Origin: Microcaldota archaeon
GTDB lineage: Archaea; Micrarchaeota; Micrarchaeia; Micrarchaeales; Micrarchaeaceae
Direction: 5' to 3'
Assembly (NCBI GenBank): GCA_021812105.1
Contig: JAKAOQ010000034.1
Span: 1 to 7,125 of the forward strand
DNA: 7,125 nucleotides
In this document: positions 6,160 to 7,125 of the stretch, piece after piece
How the letters are laid out: each line of letters begins with the position of its first letter
Position numbering within the stretch: the first letter of the stretch is position 1
Notes under the pieces: model-generated
What the model saw: the letters and a program-made list of their open reading frames with translations, nothing else
Databases searched by the model: none
Told to the model about the DNA's origin: nothing
Made by a program: the position numbers and the translations under genes

Positions 6160-6576
6160 TCAATAATTCTTAACGGCGTACCTGGCGCCGCAAGCCTCGC
6201 AGACAAAGTACAGCATCCCCCTGCCTGCGTTCTCCAGGTGCGAATCTGGTTTGTGGCACTCCTTGCATATTACGTAGGTGTTGAAATAGTTTGCTATCTT
6301 GGCATCGAGGTCTTTGTAGCTGAACCTTCCGTTTATTATCATTCTCTGCCCTTCTATCGAGACGGGAACACCGAGCTCCTTGCTCAGGTACCTGGCTATT
6401 TCCTCCGCTTTTCTCCTCGCCTTGTCCGCTATCACGGTTATGTTGCTCACTATCGTCTTCGTTCCCTCGTTTATCGAATCTACTTTCGGAATTACGAAGT
6501 CCGCGTTCTGCACAGCGAGAGCTGACGCTTTCGAGAGAGCGCGGTCAAGAAGCCTTTCGTATTCGTTGTCTTCCAA
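6160..6576 (-). CDS. eif2b: Translation initiation factor 2 subunit beta (aIF2-beta)
   Basis: aIF2-beta is part of the heterotrimer that brings initiator Met-tRNA to the ribosome. Seen: an N-terminal EYERLLDRAL helix that contacts the gamma subunit, an alpha-beta domain with EGTKTIVSNITVIADKARR (37-55) and YLSKELGV (63-70), and a C-terminal zinc ribbon with Cys104-X2-Cys107 (YVICKECHKPD) and Cys126-X2-Cys129 (FVCEACGA). All four zinc ligands are present. The frame is open to a TTG at 6630, but a TTG at 6576 puts the YERLL helix at residue 6 as in the family, gives the usual length (138 residues), and has GGGTG five bases upstream. That shorter form is preferred. No ATG or GTG start suits the family. 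The gene diverges from the SRP RNA gene. Confidence 0.92.
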   Translation of the reverse strand: MEDNEYERLLDRALSKASALAVQNADFVIPKVDSINEGTKTIVSNITVIADKARRKAEEIARYLSKELGVPVSIEGQRMIINGRFSYKDLDAKIANYFNTYVICKECHKPDSHLENAGRGMLYFVCEACGARYAVKNY

Positions 6577-6581
6577 TGGTA

Positions 6582-6586
6582 CACCC
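6582..6586 (-). promoter_or_regulatory. Likely ribosome binding site of aIF2-beta
   Basis: GGGTG lies five bases before the TTG at 6576. The alternative TTG at 6630 has no Shine-Dalgarno-like sequence, so this short match supports the downstream start. Confidence 0.45.
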
Positions 6587-6612
6587 GAAAAAGCGCGTGC
6601 TGCAACTGATTG

Positions 6613-6620
6613 GATATATC
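6613..6620 (-). promoter_or_regulatory. Candidate TATA box for aIF2-beta-aIF1A
   Basis: GATATATC on the minus strand is centred about 40 bases upstream of the TTG at 6576, predicting a leader near 14 bases. A competing TGTATACC around 6661 would instead place the start close to the TTG at 6630, and TTATAAAT at 6633-6640 is a third possibility. The choice depends on which TTG is the real start. Confidence 0.3.
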
Positions 6621-6685
6621 TCGTATTCAAGATTTATAATCTTATCTAATCGCACGGTATACAATACGACGTCTTAACAACAACC

Positions 6686-6694
6686 TATTTAATT
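6686..6694 (+). promoter_or_regulatory. TATA box of the SRP RNA-tRNA-Ser unit
   Basis: TATTTAATT, preceded by CAACC that may serve as the TFB element, is centred about 24 bases upstream of 6713, where the SRP RNA terminal helix begins. A second AT-rich run, AAATATAATATA at 6701-6712, would start transcription inside the Alu domain and is therefore unlikely to be the box. Confidence 0.6.
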
Positions 6695-6712
6695 GGTTTG
6701 AAATATAATATA

Positions 6713-6976
6713 GTGGCAAATAGGCCGGGAAGCTAAGGGTTTCCTGAACGCAAATCCCTTTACGGCGGGCCAATGCAGGATGCGTGTCAAGGCATGATTC
6801 AAAGCCCGCGCGGAAGTGATGAGACTTTGCCCTGGTGGGCAGGATTTGTGTGTGAACCAGGCCAGGCCGGAAGGAGCAACCTTAAGCATACAGGACTGCG
6901 CTTCTAGGATACAAAATCGAACGGACGCGTGACAAACTTTGTCTTGTGTTTTGATGCAAGTCCTGCTTTTGCCACA
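6713..6976 (+). ncRNA. Signal recognition particle RNA (7S/SRP RNA)
   Basis: This RNA is the scaffold of the signal recognition particle, which targets secretory and membrane proteins. About 264 bases fold as an archaeal SRP RNA. Helix 1 is GTGGCAAA (6713-6720) paired with TTTGCCAC (6968-6975). Helix 2 is 6723-6726 with 6768-6771, helix 3 is 6727-6731 with 6740-6744, and helix 4 is 6749-6751 with 6765-6767. Loop bases AAGGG (6735-6739) can pair with CCCTT (6756-6760), the expected loop-loop contact. Helix 5 begins GCAGGA (6775-6780) with TCCTGC (6961-6966). Helix 6 is closed by GCCC and GGGC (6804-6807, 6837-6840). Helix 8 (about 6847-6892) carries TGAACC, CAGG, the GGAA tetraloop at 6869-6872 and AGCA, the SRP54 site. 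Oddities are a two-pair stem below the GGAA loop and UGAA in place of UGU-N-R. The 3' end may extend a few bases. Confidence 0.93.
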
Positions 6977-7001
6977 CTGTGCAACGAATGAAGTAAAAAA
7001 T

Positions 7002-7116
7002 GCCGGGATCGCCTAGTGGTACATTGAATGCGTGTGCATCGGTGCACGAAAGGGCGGCAGCCTGCTAAGCTGTTTGGCCGAATAGGCCTCCGCGGGTTCG
7101 ATTCCCGCTCCCGGCG
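7002..7116 (+). tRNA. tRNA-Ser(GCU) with probable D-loop intron
   Basis: The acceptor stem GCCGGGA (7002-7008) pairs perfectly with TCCCGGC (7109-7115), followed by discriminator G73, the serine identity base. The anticodon stem GCAGC/GCTGT encloses loop CTGCTAA with anticodon GCT (7064-7066), reading AGC and AGU. A long variable arm (GGCC-GAATA-GGCC, 7076-7088) makes it class II, as expected for serine. The T arm is GCGGG-TTCGATT-CCCGC (7092-7108). The D stem pairs GCCT (7011-7014) with GGGC (7052-7055), but the loop between holds 37 bases instead of about 8-12. Some 25-29 bases near 7022-7050 are therefore surplus and probably an intron. The 3' CCA is not encoded. It lies 25 bases after the SRP RNA and has no TATA box of its own. 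Confidence 0.93.
7022..7050 (+). other. Probable intron in the D-loop of tRNA-Ser(GCU)
   Basis: These bases follow the conserved AGTGGTA of the D-loop and precede A21 and the 3' D stem. In one fold, GTG-G-TAC (7016-7022) pairs with GTGCAC (7042-7047), leaving a five-base bulge (7023-7027), a small ATGC/GCAT hairpin (7028-7039) and a four-base bulge (7048-7051), resembling a relaxed bulge-helix-bulge. A competing hairpin, GTGCA-TCGG-TGCAC (7034-7047), is also strong. The exact ends are uncertain by a few bases; a cut two bases into each bulge would remove about 7025-7049. Confidence 0.6.
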
Positions 7117-7125
7117 TATTATGAT

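Noticed and set aside
5798..6163. Minus-strand frame of 121 codons over aIF1A
   Set aside because: It is the out-of-frame shadow of aIF1A, which has clear OB-fold motifs in the other frame.
6689..6889. Open frame of 66 codons on the minus strand
   Set aside because: It is antisense to the SRP RNA gene and has no family likeness; the RNA fold explains this sequence.
1..7125. CRISPR array, insertion sequence, phage or defence genes
   Set aside because: No regularly spaced repeats, no transposase or integrase motifs and no terminal repeats were found; every coding frame is a recognised housekeeping gene.

Overview
This window is archaeal, about half G+C, and gene-dense. The evidence is an Orc1/Cdc6 initiator, a 20S proteasome alpha subunit, SBDS, Rrp4/Rrp41/Rrp42 exosome subunits, RNase P proteins of the Pop5 and Rpp30 types, initiation factors aIF2-beta and aIF1A, TATA-box promoters and an archaeal-type SRP (7S) RNA. 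Short proteins, tight packing, a short Rpp30 and a tRNA with a probable non-canonical intron would suit a small-genome archaeon such as a Micrarchaeota/ARMAN-type DPANN member. That lineage is an inference from overall character, not from a sequence match.

All ten protein genes lie on the minus strand, read here from right to left. aIF2-beta and aIF1A (6576 to 5827) form a translation-initiation pair. A 127-base spacer with inverted repeats and a TATA box follows, then orc1/cdc6, rnp3 (Rpp30) and rnp2 (Pop5), packed 15 and 0 bases apart (5699 to 3570). A 95-base spacer carries the promoter of psmA, which is followed by SBDS, rrp4, rrp41 and rrp42 (3474 to 1), separated by only 4 to 25 bases. 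rrp42 runs off the left edge. The stretch from rnp3 to rrp42 is the known archaeal exosome superoperon. It groups tRNA 5'-end maturation (RNase P), RNA 3'-end processing and decay (exosome), ribosome maturation (SBDS) and protein degradation (proteasome).

Two RNA genes lie on the plus strand at the right end: SRP RNA (about 6713-6976) and tRNA-Ser(GCU) (7002-7116). They are 25 bases apart and probably share the promoter at 6686-6694. The tRNA has about 25-29 extra bases in its D-loop, probably an intron. The SRP RNA folds into a full Alu domain and S domain, but the helix 8 segment between the GGAA tetraloop and the symmetric loop is one base pair shorter than the usual form.

The window is mostly conserved housekeeping DNA. 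No phage, transposon, CRISPR, defence or otherwise unknown multi-gene system was found. The most unusual signals are in the two RNA genes and in the repeats upstream of orc1/cdc6.
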